Origin: Algoriphagus taiwanensis
GTDB lineage: Bacteria; Bacteroidota; Bacteroidia; Cytophagales; Cyclobacteriaceae
NCBI RefSeq assembly: GCF_036245645.1
Contig: NZ_BTPE01000012.1
Coordinates: forward strand, 92,119-156,118
Direction: 5' to 3'
DNA length: 64,000 nt
Shown here: positions 51,342-58,842 of the stretch, in pieces
Layout: the number at the start of each line of letters is the position of its first letter
How positions within the stretch are numbered: the first letter of the stretch is position 1
Made by a program: the position numbers and the translations under genes
Notes under the pieces: generated by a model
Databases searched by the model: none
Told to the model about the DNA's origin: nothing
What the model saw: only the letters and a program-made list of their open reading frames with translations

Positions 51342-51458
51342 GAAACTTCTATTCTATCCCTGTCCGCCTTGCTCCAGCCAAGCGGGCCCGTTCGACCGCG
51401 TCAGCTGGGCGGGCCTGTCCGACTTGCGTCATCCGGGCGGGCATTGAACTACAGGGCC
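51342..51458 (-). pseudogene. Truncated tRNA-Arg(CCT) copy with three tandem inserts
   Basis: Only the 5' half remains: 16 bases of acceptor/D-arm (51443-51458), then 83 bp of insert, then 18 bases up to the anticodon stem (51342-51359), after which similarity to the tRNA stops and an AT-rich sequence follows. The inserts lie at exactly the same D-loop position as in copy A. It lies 85 bp upstream of the intact tRNA on the same strand. Confidence 0.85.
51360..51442 (-). repeat. Three tandem 27/28-bp GC-rich hairpin units
   Basis: Units at 51360-51387 (28 bp), 51388-51414 (27 bp) and 51415-51442 (28 bp). Each starts C(C/T)GT(C/T)CG on the plus strand and ends GCGGGC, with variable middles; unit 2 is nearest to the copy A insert. 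Unit 1 folds best (GTCCGCCTTGCT with AGCCAAGCGGGC, a few mismatches). Confidence 0.88.
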
Positions 51459-51518
51459 AATAAAGGACTCGCAAGATAAGCGAATTGGTAAAAAACCTGC
51501 AAATATTCTGAACCCAAC

Positions 51519-51550
51519 TTGTGGCTTTCCAATCATTTACCCTATCTTTG
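51519..51550 (+). promoter_or_regulatory. Promoter of the rpsP operon
   Basis: TTG at 51519-51521, a 21-bp spacer and TATCTTTG at 51543-51550 make the best Bacteroidota-type promoter in the window. The rpsP start codon is 53 bp further on. Confidence 0.8.
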
Positions 51551-51603
51551 CACTCCAAATTTAGGATGGACGGGTTCCATCCACTCACTTAATCTAAACA
51601 ATT

Positions 51604-52185
51604 ATGTCCGTAAAAATCAGATTAGCACGTCGGGGCAGAAAAAAACAAGCCATTTATGACGTCGTTGTAGCTGATGCAAGAGCTCCACGAGATGGACGCT
51701 TCATCGAAAAACTCGGAACTTACAATCCGAACACCAACCCTGCTTCTATTACAATCAACAATGAGCGCGCTCTTACCTGGTTGTTGAATGGAGCTCAGCC
51801 TACTGATACCGTGAAGGCCATGCTTTCTTACAGAGGTGTCATGCTGAAAAAACACCTTCAGATCGGTGTTTTGAAAGGTGCAATCACTCAGGAGCAAGCT
51901 GATGCAAAATTCAACGCTTGGATCTCTGAGAAAGATGCCAAAATCGAAGGTAAAAAAGACAAGTTGGCTACTGCAAAAGCAGATGCCCGTGCGAAGGCTT
52001 TGGCTGCTGAAGCTGCCAAGAACCAAGCTCGTCTGGATGCCATCAAAGCAAGAGAAGATGAGCAAAAGGCCTTGCTAGCTGCTGCTGAAGCTGCTAACAA
52101 TCCTGCTGCTGCTGATGCTGCCGCCGAAGAAGCTGCTCCAGAAGCTACCGAGACTCCTGCAGAAGGCGGAGAAGCTGAAGCTTAA
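51604..52185 (+). CDS. rpsP: 30S ribosomal protein S16 with long Ala-rich tail
   Basis: The N-terminal about 85 residues are standard S16 (VKIRLARRGRKKQAIYDVVVADARAPRDGRFIEKLGTYNP). The rest (about 95-193) is a charged helical stretch followed by an Ala/Glu-rich tail (AAEAANNPAAADAAAEEAAPEA), giving 193 residues against about 82 in E. coli. Extended S16 is common in Bacteroidota. First gene of rpsP-rimM-trmD-rplS. Confidence 0.96.
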   Translation: MSVKIRLARRGRKKQAIYDVVVADARAPRDGRFIEKLGTYNPNTNPASITINNERALTWLLNGAQPTDTVKAMLSYRGVMLKKHLQIGVLKGAITQEQADAKFNAWISEKDAKIEGKKDKLATAKADARAKALAAEAAKNQARLDAIKAREDEQKALLAAAEAANNPAAADAAAEEAAPEATETPAEGGEAEA

Positions 52186-52199
52186 TAGAATCAATTTCC

Positions 52200-52730
52200 A
52201 TGAACAAGGAACAGTGCTTTCAAGTAGGGAGAATTGCCAAAGTTCATGGACTTCGTGGTGAAGTAAATGTGGTGCTGGATGTAGACTATCCTGAGGATTA
52301 CGAAGGATTGGAGCACCTCTTCATCGAACAAAAAGGCCGATTGGTCCCCTTCTTTCTGGAGCACTTTGTGATCCAGCCCGGAGGAAAAGCCCTAGCCAAG
52401 TTCGAAGATCTAAATTCCCTCGAGCAAGTGGAATCTTTGGTCGGATCGGAAGTTTTTCTTCCTCTCGCCGAGCTTCCCGAACTGGAGGAGGATCAATACT
52501 ACTACCACGAGCTGATTGGATTCGAGGTTTTTGACGAAACCAAAGGACTGATCGGCCCTGTACAGATCATCTACGATCTGGAAACACAGGATCTCCTCGG
52601 AGTGACCCACCAAGGAAAAGAAGTGCTCATTCCGATTCAGGATGGCATCATTACCAAAGTGGACAAGGCAGCTAAAAAAGTTTACTGCCAGTTGCCCGAA
52701 GGCTTACTTGACATTTATCTGGAAGACTGA
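52200..52730 (+). CDS. rimM: 16S rRNA processing protein RimM
   Basis: RimM helps assemble the 30S head domain with S19. The 176-residue protein starts with CFQVGRIAKVHGLRGEVNV, the RimM N-domain signature, and has the PRC-barrel C-domain with YYYHELIGFEVFDE and VLIPIQDGIITKVD. It lies 14 bp after rpsP, and its stop overlaps the trmD ATG by one base (TGATG). Confidence 0.95.
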   Translation: MNKEQCFQVGRIAKVHGLRGEVNVVLDVDYPEDYEGLEHLFIEQKGRLVPFFLEHFVIQPGGKALAKFEDLNSLEQVESLVGSEVFLPLAELPELEEDQYYYHELIGFEVFDETKGLIGPVQIIYDLETQDLLGVTHQGKEVLIPIQDGIITKVDKAAKKVYCQLPEGLLDIYLED

Positions 52731-53419
52731 TGCATATTGACATCATCACCGTAGTGCCGGGACTCTTGGAAGGACCTTTTTCCCACTCGATTCTGAAAAG
52801 AGCCGAGGACAAAGGATTGGCCAAGGTCCGCTTGCATAACCTTCGGGATTATGCGGCAGGCAAGCAAAAGCAGGTGGATGATTATGCATTCGGTGGTGGT
52901 GCCGGGATGGTGATGATGATCGAGCCCATCGCTCGATGCATTGAAGCCCTTCAAAAGGAGCGCGAGTACGATGAAATCATCTACATGACGCCCGATGGAG
53001 AGACATTCGACCAACCCATGGCCAATGACCTTTCCCTGAAGAAAAATCTCCTGATCCTCTGTGGTCATTACAAAGGAGTTGATCAGCGGGTGAGGGATAG
53101 GTTTATCACCAAGGAAATCAGCATTGGAGACTTCGTTCTTTCCGGAGGAGAATTGGCAGCGGCTGTAGTGGCTGATGCAGTAATTCGCCTGATTCCGGGG
53201 GTTTTGAACGATGAGACTTCCGCATTGACAGATTCCTTCCAGGATAATTTGCTGGCTCCTCCGGTCTATACCCGGCCTGCTGAGTATGAAGGGATGAATG
53301 TCCCGGAAGTATTGCTCTCAGGACATGAAGCCAAGATAAGCGAATGGAGATTTGAAGCGTCGGTTCGCCGAACCAAAGAAAAACGGCCTGATCTGCTCAA
53401 GGGTACAGGCTGGGAATAG
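52730..53419 (+). CDS. trmD: tRNA (guanine-37-N1)-methyltransferase
   Basis: TrmD methylates G37 next to the anticodon to prevent frameshifting. The 229-residue protein has IDIITVVPGLLEG at the start, YAFGGGAGMVMMIEP (the knot SAM site region), LCGHYKGVDQRV (about 103-114), ISIGDFVLSGGELAA (about 124-138). Coupled to rimM by a 1-bp overlap. Confidence 0.97.
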   Translation: MHIDIITVVPGLLEGPFSHSILKRAEDKGLAKVRLHNLRDYAAGKQKQVDDYAFGGGAGMVMMIEPIARCIEALQKEREYDEIIYMTPDGETFDQPMANDLSLKKNLLILCGHYKGVDQRVRDRFITKEISIGDFVLSGGELAAAVVADAVIRLIPGVLNDETSALTDSFQDNLLAPPVYTRPAEYEGMNVPEVLLSGHEAKISEWRFEASVRRTKEKRPDLLKGTGWE

Positions 53420-53496
53420 GCGAGACAGGATTTTAACAGAAGTAATTCATTTCAGCCGCTGCGGCGGTAACTGCGAAAGCATAAAAACATAAAGCT

Positions 53497-53862
53497 ATGA
53501 GCGATCTAATGAAAATTGTAGAAGCGGAATACAGCGAGGCGAGAGCCAAATTCCCTTCTTTCAAAGCCGGTGATACCATCAACGTACACGTACGAATCAA
53601 AGAAGGTAACAAGGAGCGTATCCAGCAGTTTCAGGGAACTGTGATCCAGCGTAAAAACCCTAATACCAACGGAGAGACTTTCACCGTGCGTAAAGTTTCT
53701 AACGGAGTAGGGGTAGAGCGTATCTTCCCGATCATTTCCCCGGCTATCGAGCAAATCGACCTGGTAAGACAAGGTAAAGTAAGAAGAGCACGTCTGTTCT
53801 ACTTGAGAGGTCGTCAGGGTAAGGCTGCGAGAATCAAGGAAAAAATCGTTAACAGACATTAA
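53497..53862 (+). CDS. rplS: 50S ribosomal protein L19
   Basis: The 121-residue protein matches L19: FKAGDTINVHVRIKEGNKERIQQFQG, TVIQRKNPNTNGETFTVRK, GVGVERIFPIISPAIEQIDLVRQGKVRRARLFYLRGRQGKAARIKEK. It closes the rpsP operon and is followed by a strong terminator. The 77-bp gap before it contains a short GC-rich inverted stretch (GCCGCTGCGGC). Confidence 0.97.
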   Translation: MSDLMKIVEAEYSEARAKFPSFKAGDTINVHVRIKEGNKERIQQFQGTVIQRKNPNTNGETFTVRKVSNGVGVERIFPIISPAIEQIDLVRQGKVRRARLFYLRGRQGKAARIKEKIVNRH

Positions 53863-53881
53863 TCTGTTTGTTAATAAAGAC

Positions 53882-53913
53882 AAAAAAGGAACTCAATTTT
53901 GGGTTCCTTTTTT
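53882..53913 (+). terminator. Intrinsic terminator of the rpsP-rplS operon
   Basis: AAAAAAGGAAC (53882-53892) pairs exactly with GTTCCTTTTTT (53903-53913), loop of 10 nt. Confidence 0.92.
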
Positions 53914-53946
53914 GATTTTGGGTAAATTGGATGAAACATTCCAGCT

Positions 53947-54231
53947 ATGAACTCCTCCCTTTCCTTTACCGATCCCGGGGCTATTCTCGGCAGGACCTTC
54001 CTCAGAATCGCACAAGTAATCTTGGTCATTCTGGCTGTAGGGGCAGGATATATGGCTTATTTGGGAAGTGAGGGATTGTTTTCAGATTGGGCTATTGAGA
54101 TTGACTCGGATCTGGAGGATTTTTTTCCAAGCATCACCCCGGAATCATGGATTATTTACCTGTTTCTGGGATTGGCGCTTAAGTTTTTATTTTGGTTTGG
54201 CATATTGGCTTGGTTAGAAAGGAAGATTTGA
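53947..54231 (+). CDS. Small membrane protein of unknown function
   Basis: The 94-residue protein has two transmembrane helices (about 17-36 and 67-87) separated by an acidic loop (DWAIEIDSDLEDFFPS). No motif is recognised. It stands alone between the rpsP operon terminator and gltX. Confidence 0.62.
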   Translation: MNSSLSFTDPGAILGRTFLRIAQVILVILAVGAGYMAYLGSEGLFSDWAIEIDSDLEDFFPSITPESWIIYLFLGLALKFLFWFGILAWLERKI

Positions 54232-54303
54232 CTTATAGTTTGTACAACTGATTTTTAAATCAGGCTTCTTCCCGTTTATTCTCTCCTTTCCTCCACAATT
54301 CCC

Positions 54304-54311
54304 TATCTTTG
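54304..54311 (+). promoter_or_regulatory. -7 box of gltX
   Basis: TATCTTTG, identical to the rpsP -7 box, lies 63 bp before the gltX start codon. There is no clear TTG at the -33 distance. Confidence 0.6.
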
Positions 54312-54373
54312 CCCCCTGATTTTCAGAAACCCCAACCCGGTTTTTCGGGTTGTTAATCAAGAAATTTGTCCTC

Positions 54374-55912
54374 ATGTCCAGAGAAGTTCGCGTACGTTTC
54401 GCTCCATCTCCCACAGGACCACTCCATATCGGAGGTGTCCGAACCGCCTTGTATAACTACCTTTTTGCCAAAAAAATGGGAGGAAAATTCCTCCTACGGA
54501 TCGAAGACACCGATCAAGGTCGATTCGTTCCCGGTGCGGAAGGCTACATTCAGGAATCCCTGGAATGGTTGGGAATCGCTCCCGAAGAAAGCCCCTGGAA
54601 TCCCGGAAGTGTAGGCCCCTACAGACAGTCCGAGCGAAAGGAAATGTACAAGCAGTATGCGCTGGACCTGATCGAGAAAGGGCATGCTTATTACGCGTTT
54701 GATACAGCGGAGGAACTGGAAGCCATGCGGGAGCGACTGACTGCTGCCCGGGTGGTACAGCCTCAGTACAATGGCATCACCCGCACGCAGATGAAAAACT
54801 CCCTCACTCTTCCTACAGAAGAAGTGAAGGCTAGGTTGGAGTCAGGTGAACCCTATGTAATCCGGGTAAAAATCCCTCTCAAAGAGGACGTTCGACTGAA
54901 TGACCTTATCCGCGGCTGGGTGATGGTGCATAGCTCTACCTTGGATGACAAGGTCCTGATGAAATCCGACGGCATGCCAACTTATCACTTGGCTAACATT
55001 GTGGACGACCACCTAATGGGCATCACCCATGTGATCCGTGGGGAAGAATGGTTGCCTTCAGCGCCTTTGCATGTTTTGTTGTATCAGTTCTTCGGATGGG
55101 AGGATACCATGCCTCAGTTTGCACATTTGCCGCTTTTGCTGAAGCCCGATGGAAACGGCAAGCTCAGCAAGCGGGATGGAGATAAGTTGGGCTTTCCGGT
55201 TTTCCCCTTGAACTGGACCGATCCTTTTTCAGGTGAAAAATCTCCCGGCTTCAGGGAGCAAGGCTATTTGCCGGATGCATTTCTGAACTTCCTGGCCTTC
55301 TTGGGCTGGAATCCGGGTGACGATCGGGAAATCTTTTCTTTGGAAGAATTGGTAGAGGCCTTTTCCGTGGACCGAATCGGAAAATCAGGAACCAAGTTTG
55401 ACATTGCCAAAGCCAGGTGGTACAATGAGCAGTACCTCAGATCCAAGCCTAATTCTGAATTAGTGGAGTTTTTGACAGCTTCGGCTCAATTGGAGGATGT
55501 GGAAATTCCATTAGAAAAGGCTTTTGCCATTGTAGCTCTGGTCAGAGATCGGGTTACTTTCACAGGGGAATTATGGAAGGAAAGTCGCTTCGTGATGGTT
55601 GCTCCAACAGAGTTTGACCAGGACGTGGCGGCCAAAAAATGGAATTCCGATGCGGTGAAAGTCCTAACCAGCTATGCGGAGGCTTTGGATGGATTTTCGG
55701 AGACTTTCGACGCTATAAGTGCCAAGTCCCTGTTGGAATCCACTGCTGAGGCAGAGGGGATCAAACTGGGCAAAGTGATGCAGGCGGTACGTTTGGCAGT
55801 GACAGGTCTGGGCGGTGGTCCGGATTTGATGGAGGTATTTGCTATCTTGGGTCCTGCTGAAGTGGCCAAAAGAGTACGCTTTGCGTTAGAGACATTGAAA
55901 AAGATAGATTAA
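54374..55912 (+). CDS. gltX: Glutamyl-tRNA synthetase
   Basis: The 512-residue class I synthetase has the HIGH motif in FAPSPTGPLHIGGVRTALYNYLFAKK, with H-I-G-G near residue 18, the IEDTDQ stretch and the KMSKS-type KLSKRDGD near residue 258. I start at ATG 54374 (MSREVRVRFAPSPTG); the frame extends 8 codons upstream without a family match. It reads as the canonical discriminating-type length. It is followed 1 bp later by a small gene. Confidence 0.97.
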   Translation: MSREVRVRFAPSPTGPLHIGGVRTALYNYLFAKKMGGKFLLRIEDTDQGRFVPGAEGYIQESLEWLGIAPEESPWNPGSVGPYRQSERKEMYKQYALDLIEKGHAYYAFDTAEELEAMRERLTAARVVQPQYNGITRTQMKNSLTLPTEEVKARLESGEPYVIRVKIPLKEDVRLNDLIRGWVMVHSSTLDDKVLMKSDGMPTYHLANIVDDHLMGITHVIRGEEWLPSAPLHVLLYQFFGWEDTMPQFAHLPLLLKPDGNGKLSKRDGDKLGFPVFPLNWTDPFSGEKSPGFREQGYLPDAFLNFLAFLGWNPGDDREIFSLEELVEAFSVDRIGKSGTKFDIAKARWYNEQYLRSKPNSELVEFLTASAQLEDVEIPLEKAFAIVALVRDRVTFTGELWKESRFVMVAPTEFDQDVAAKKWNSDAVKVLTSYAEALDGFSETFDAISAKSLLESTAEAEGIKLGKVMQAVRLAVTGLGGGPDLMEVFAILGPAEVAKRVRFALETLKKID

Positions 55913-55913
55913 G

Positions 55914-56099
55914 ATGAGCAAAAAGAAAAAAAAGGAAGAGAATCCCAAGGTTCATGAAGAATTGAAGGGATTCAAGATGGAAATCAACTCTTTCGGAGAG
56001 ATTTCCAGTAGTTTTCCCATAGATAAAATCAACGAATTCCTCAACAAAAACGTAGAGGATAAGAAGCTAAAGGATAGGGATGATTTGAAAAAATCATAA
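55914..56099 (+). CDS. Small charged protein coupled to gltX
   Basis: The 61-residue protein begins with a Lys-rich stretch (MSKKKKKEENPKVHEELKGF) and continues with INSFGEISSSFPIDKINEFLNKNVEDKKL. It starts 1 bp after the gltX stop, is followed by a terminator and has a pattern I have seen next to gltX in related Cytophagales. No function is known. Confidence 0.7.
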   Translation: MSKKKKKEENPKVHEELKGFKMEINSFGEISSSFPIDKINEFLNKNVEDKKLKDRDDLKKS

Positions 56100-56121
56100 T
56101 TCATCACAAGAAAAAGAAACT

Positions 56122-56147
56122 AAAGGCTCCATATTGGAGCTTTTTTT
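56122..56147 (+). terminator. Intrinsic terminator of gltX and its small partner
   Basis: AAAGGCTCC (56122-56130) pairs with GGAGCTTTT (56136-56144, one G-T wobble) around the loop ATATT, then a T run to 56147. Confidence 0.85.
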
Positions 56148-56175
56148 ATATACTTGGTAAGTAATACTCATAAAT

Positions 56176-58788
56176 ATGGCAAGGTATTTAGTTGTTTTAT
56201 TTTTCTTTTTTGTCTCGTTTTCATTTGGTCAGACAGGCAAAATTTTTGGGAAAGTCACCGATTCTAGTTCTGGTTTGCCTATGGTGGATATTCATGTTTT
56301 TATCCCAAACACAACCTATCAGGCCTTTTCTGACTCTGCCGGGGGATTCATTTTGTCGGATATCCCAGAAGGGAAGTGGGAAATCCAGGTTAGGGGATTT
56401 GGATGGCAAACTTTGGAGGAAAAGGTATTGGTCAAAGCAGGTATTCCTAATGATTTGGATTTGAAGCTTTCTCCGGAAACCACCTTTGGTATGGCCTCAG
56501 CCGACCTGTCCAAATCCAAACGCTCCAAATTAGAACAGGAAGTTCGGGAGGTTTTTGTGGGGAAAAACAATACAAAGGAAAGTGTCCATTTATTAAATCC
56601 GGACAAGCTGATTTTTGAATCCCAACCTGACAATTTATATAAAATCTCTTCCGTCGGCCCCGTGTTTTTCACCAACAATGAAACGGGATATCTGGTATCG
56701 ATTTATTTCAAACCCTTTCTTTTGGGATCAGGAGAAAAGATCGAGCAGACTATCACCTACTTCGAATTACCTCGAGAAGAAAGCCTAGAAGCTGAAAGAC
56801 GAAAAGCAAGATTGGCTGCATTTCAAAATAGTCCTCAGCATTTCCTTTCCCTGCTGATGGAAGGAAAAGCAGAAGGTTTTTCATCTAATCCAAATCCAGA
56901 AGTGGCCTTTGGAACAACCAGTGGAGACTATTTACTGAGCTTTGCTAAACCACTTCAGGTGGATTTAGGGGCTGGATCGAAAGGCATTTTGGATTATTCG
57001 GGAGAAAATCTCGAAGTGAAAATCAATGGTGCGCCTAGTTCATTTGATAGGTTGAAATTGGGAGGAACTTTTGCAGACCTAAACCCCATTTTTGGAGTTC
57101 CATCCAATTTTAATGCGGACCGCCTGACCAAACTTGCCAATCTGGAAAAAAATGCTGAAGTCATGCAGGAGCGCTTGTATGTACAAACAGACCGGAGGCA
57201 TTATTGGCCTGCAGAAAACATCTATTTCAAGGCTTATTTAAATTATGGGAATCCCTTGATGGCAGAGGAATTAAGTAAAGTCCTCCATGTCGAATTGCTG
57301 GATTCCACAGGGTATGTTTGGATTCATCAGGTATTTGAGATTGAGGATGGCTTTAGCGAAGGACATTTGGCTCTCCCTGATTTATCAGAGACGGGTAGCT
57401 TTCTCTTGAGGTCCTACACAGCATGGGGTCTAAATTATAAGCAAGGTGAACACTACATCCCAATTCAGATTTTAAATCATCAGAGCCAACCAGAGGCAAC
57501 TCAAATTCCCAAGGAATCTTTAAAGGTTGGTGTTTTTTCAGATAAGGAAAGCTACAAGGGAGGAGAAAAGGTCAAATTGAATATCATGGCAGTGGATGAG
57601 AATGGGTCACCGATTCAAGCTAATCTATCCGTCTCCGTCTTGGATCTAAACCAGGCCGTATATGTGCCGGAGAGCCAAAGCATAGCCCAAAGTTTTCTTC
57701 CAAAAACTACCAATGGAGAAATTGAAAGCTTTTTGAATCCCGTGGAAAAAGGATTTGAATTGGAAGGGCAATTGCGGGATGATAGCGGGAAACCTATCGA
57801 GGGTTCGGTCAAAGCATTCGTCAATGGATACGACGATATAAGAAATGTAAAATCAGGAAGAGGGGGTGATTTTTCTTTTCCTGCTTCTAATTTTCAAGGT
57901 GATTTTGAAATTTCTCTTCAAGCTTCTACAATTCAATCCGGGCAGCCTATTCGCACTATTGAGTTGGATTTGAAATCCTATCCCAGACAGAATGCCTCAG
58001 AAAACTGGAAATTCCCTGCTGTAGTCAAAAGAGGAATTCAGCCTGATCCCAAAATTCGGCCAGTAATTCCTATGCAGGAAGGGGAAATTCTACTTGAAGA
58101 GACAGTGGTGGAAGAAAAGAAAGAGGCTTCTATCGGCCCGATGATTTATGGAACTCCGGATAAGGTGGTCATGACGGAGAATATGAATGTGGTCGGGACT
58201 ACTATTCAGTTTCTTTATGCGCTTTCGGCACAGGTTTCTGGGTTAAGAATTGTTGGAAGCCCTCCCAATGTTTCAGTAAGCTTGAGGGGTGGAGAACCCT
58301 TGGTGCTGATCAATGGAGCTCCGGCAAATGGAGGTTCAGGCACAGTGCTAGAGGGAAATAGCGGTCGAAGTGTTTACGATGTTTTTGAAAGTGTCAATGT
58401 GTTTAACATCGAACGAGTGGAAGTAATAAGGCGCTTGGTACCTCAGTATGGAGATTTGGGAAGAAACGGACTGATCTCCATTATTTTGAAAACTGGGGAA
58501 CAGCAGCGTGCCAATTTGAATAACTTCACGCTTTTTAAACTTACCGGATTTCCCAAATCTGTACCCTTCTCCGAAGCAGAAGAAAGCAGAAACTCATTCC
58601 CTTTCTTAGTCCCTTTCCGACCTACTTTATATTGGAACCCCTTGCTGATTAGCGATGGGTCAAGGCTTTCTATCCCTGTAGAATTTTACTTAAATGAACT
58701 TCCTGGGCCTATTTTGATCGAAATTCGAGGTATAACTGATCTTGGACAGCCGATTTATGGAACCTTTGTACTTAATCAACCGAATTAA
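56176..58788 (+). CDS. Secreted multi-domain protein with TonB-plug-like domain but no barrel
   Basis: The 870-residue protein has a signal peptide (cleavage near SFSFG-Q), a carboxypeptidase-regulatory-like domain (about 20-105), a macroglobulin MG2-like stretch (about 330-440, VQTDRRHYWPAENIYFKAYL) and a plug-like domain (about 655-775) with SLRGGEPLVLINGAP and GDLGRNGLISIILKTG. About 95 residues follow, too short for a TonB transporter barrel. The combination recalls Bacteroidota proteins with MG2 plus plug domains. It probably works at the outer membrane or periplasm; its job is unknown. A paralog follows 54 bp later. Confidence 0.82.
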   Translation: MARYLVVLFFFFVSFSFGQTGKIFGKVTDSSSGLPMVDIHVFIPNTTYQAFSDSAGGFILSDIPEGKWEIQVRGFGWQTLEEKVLVKAGIPNDLDLKLSPETTFGMASADLSKSKRSKLEQEVREVFVGKNNTKESVHLLNPDKLIFESQPDNLYKISSVGPVFFTNNETGYLVSIYFKPFLLGSGEKIEQTITYFELPREESLEAERRKARLAAFQNSPQHFLSLLMEGKAEGFSSNPNPEVAFGTTSGDYLLSFAKPLQVDLGAGSKGILDYSGENLEVKINGAPSSFDRLKLGGTFADLNPIFGVPSNFNADRLTKLANLEKNAEVMQERLYVQTDRRHYWPAENIYFKAYLNYGNPLMAEELSKVLHVELLDSTGYVWIHQVFEIEDGFSEGHLALPDLSETGSFLLRSYTAWGLNYKQGEHYIPIQILNHQSQPEATQIPKESLKVGVFSDKESYKGGEKVKLNIMAVDENGSPIQANLSVSVLDLNQAVYVPESQSIAQSFLPKTTNGEIESFLNPVEKGFELEGQLRDDSGKPIEGSVKAFVNGYDDIRNVKSGRGGDFSFPASNFQGDFEISLQASTIQSGQPIRTIELDLKSYPRQNASENWKFPAVVKRGIQPDPKIRPVIPMQEGEILLEETVVEEKKEASIGPMIYGTPDKVVMTENMNVVGTTIQFLYALSAQVSGLRIVGSPPNVSVSLRGGEPLVLINGAPANGGSGTVLEGNSGRSVYDVFESVNVFNIERVEVIRRLVPQYGDLGRNGLISIILKTGEQQRANLNNFTLFKLTGFPKSVPFSEAEESRNSFPFLVPFRPTLYWNPLLISDGSRLSIPVEFYLNELPGPILIEIRGITDLGQPIYGTFVLNQPN

Positions 58789-58842
58789 TCTCAAGGCTTA
58801 ATTTAACTTGACCTTCGAAACTGAACCAAACCAACTGTTACT

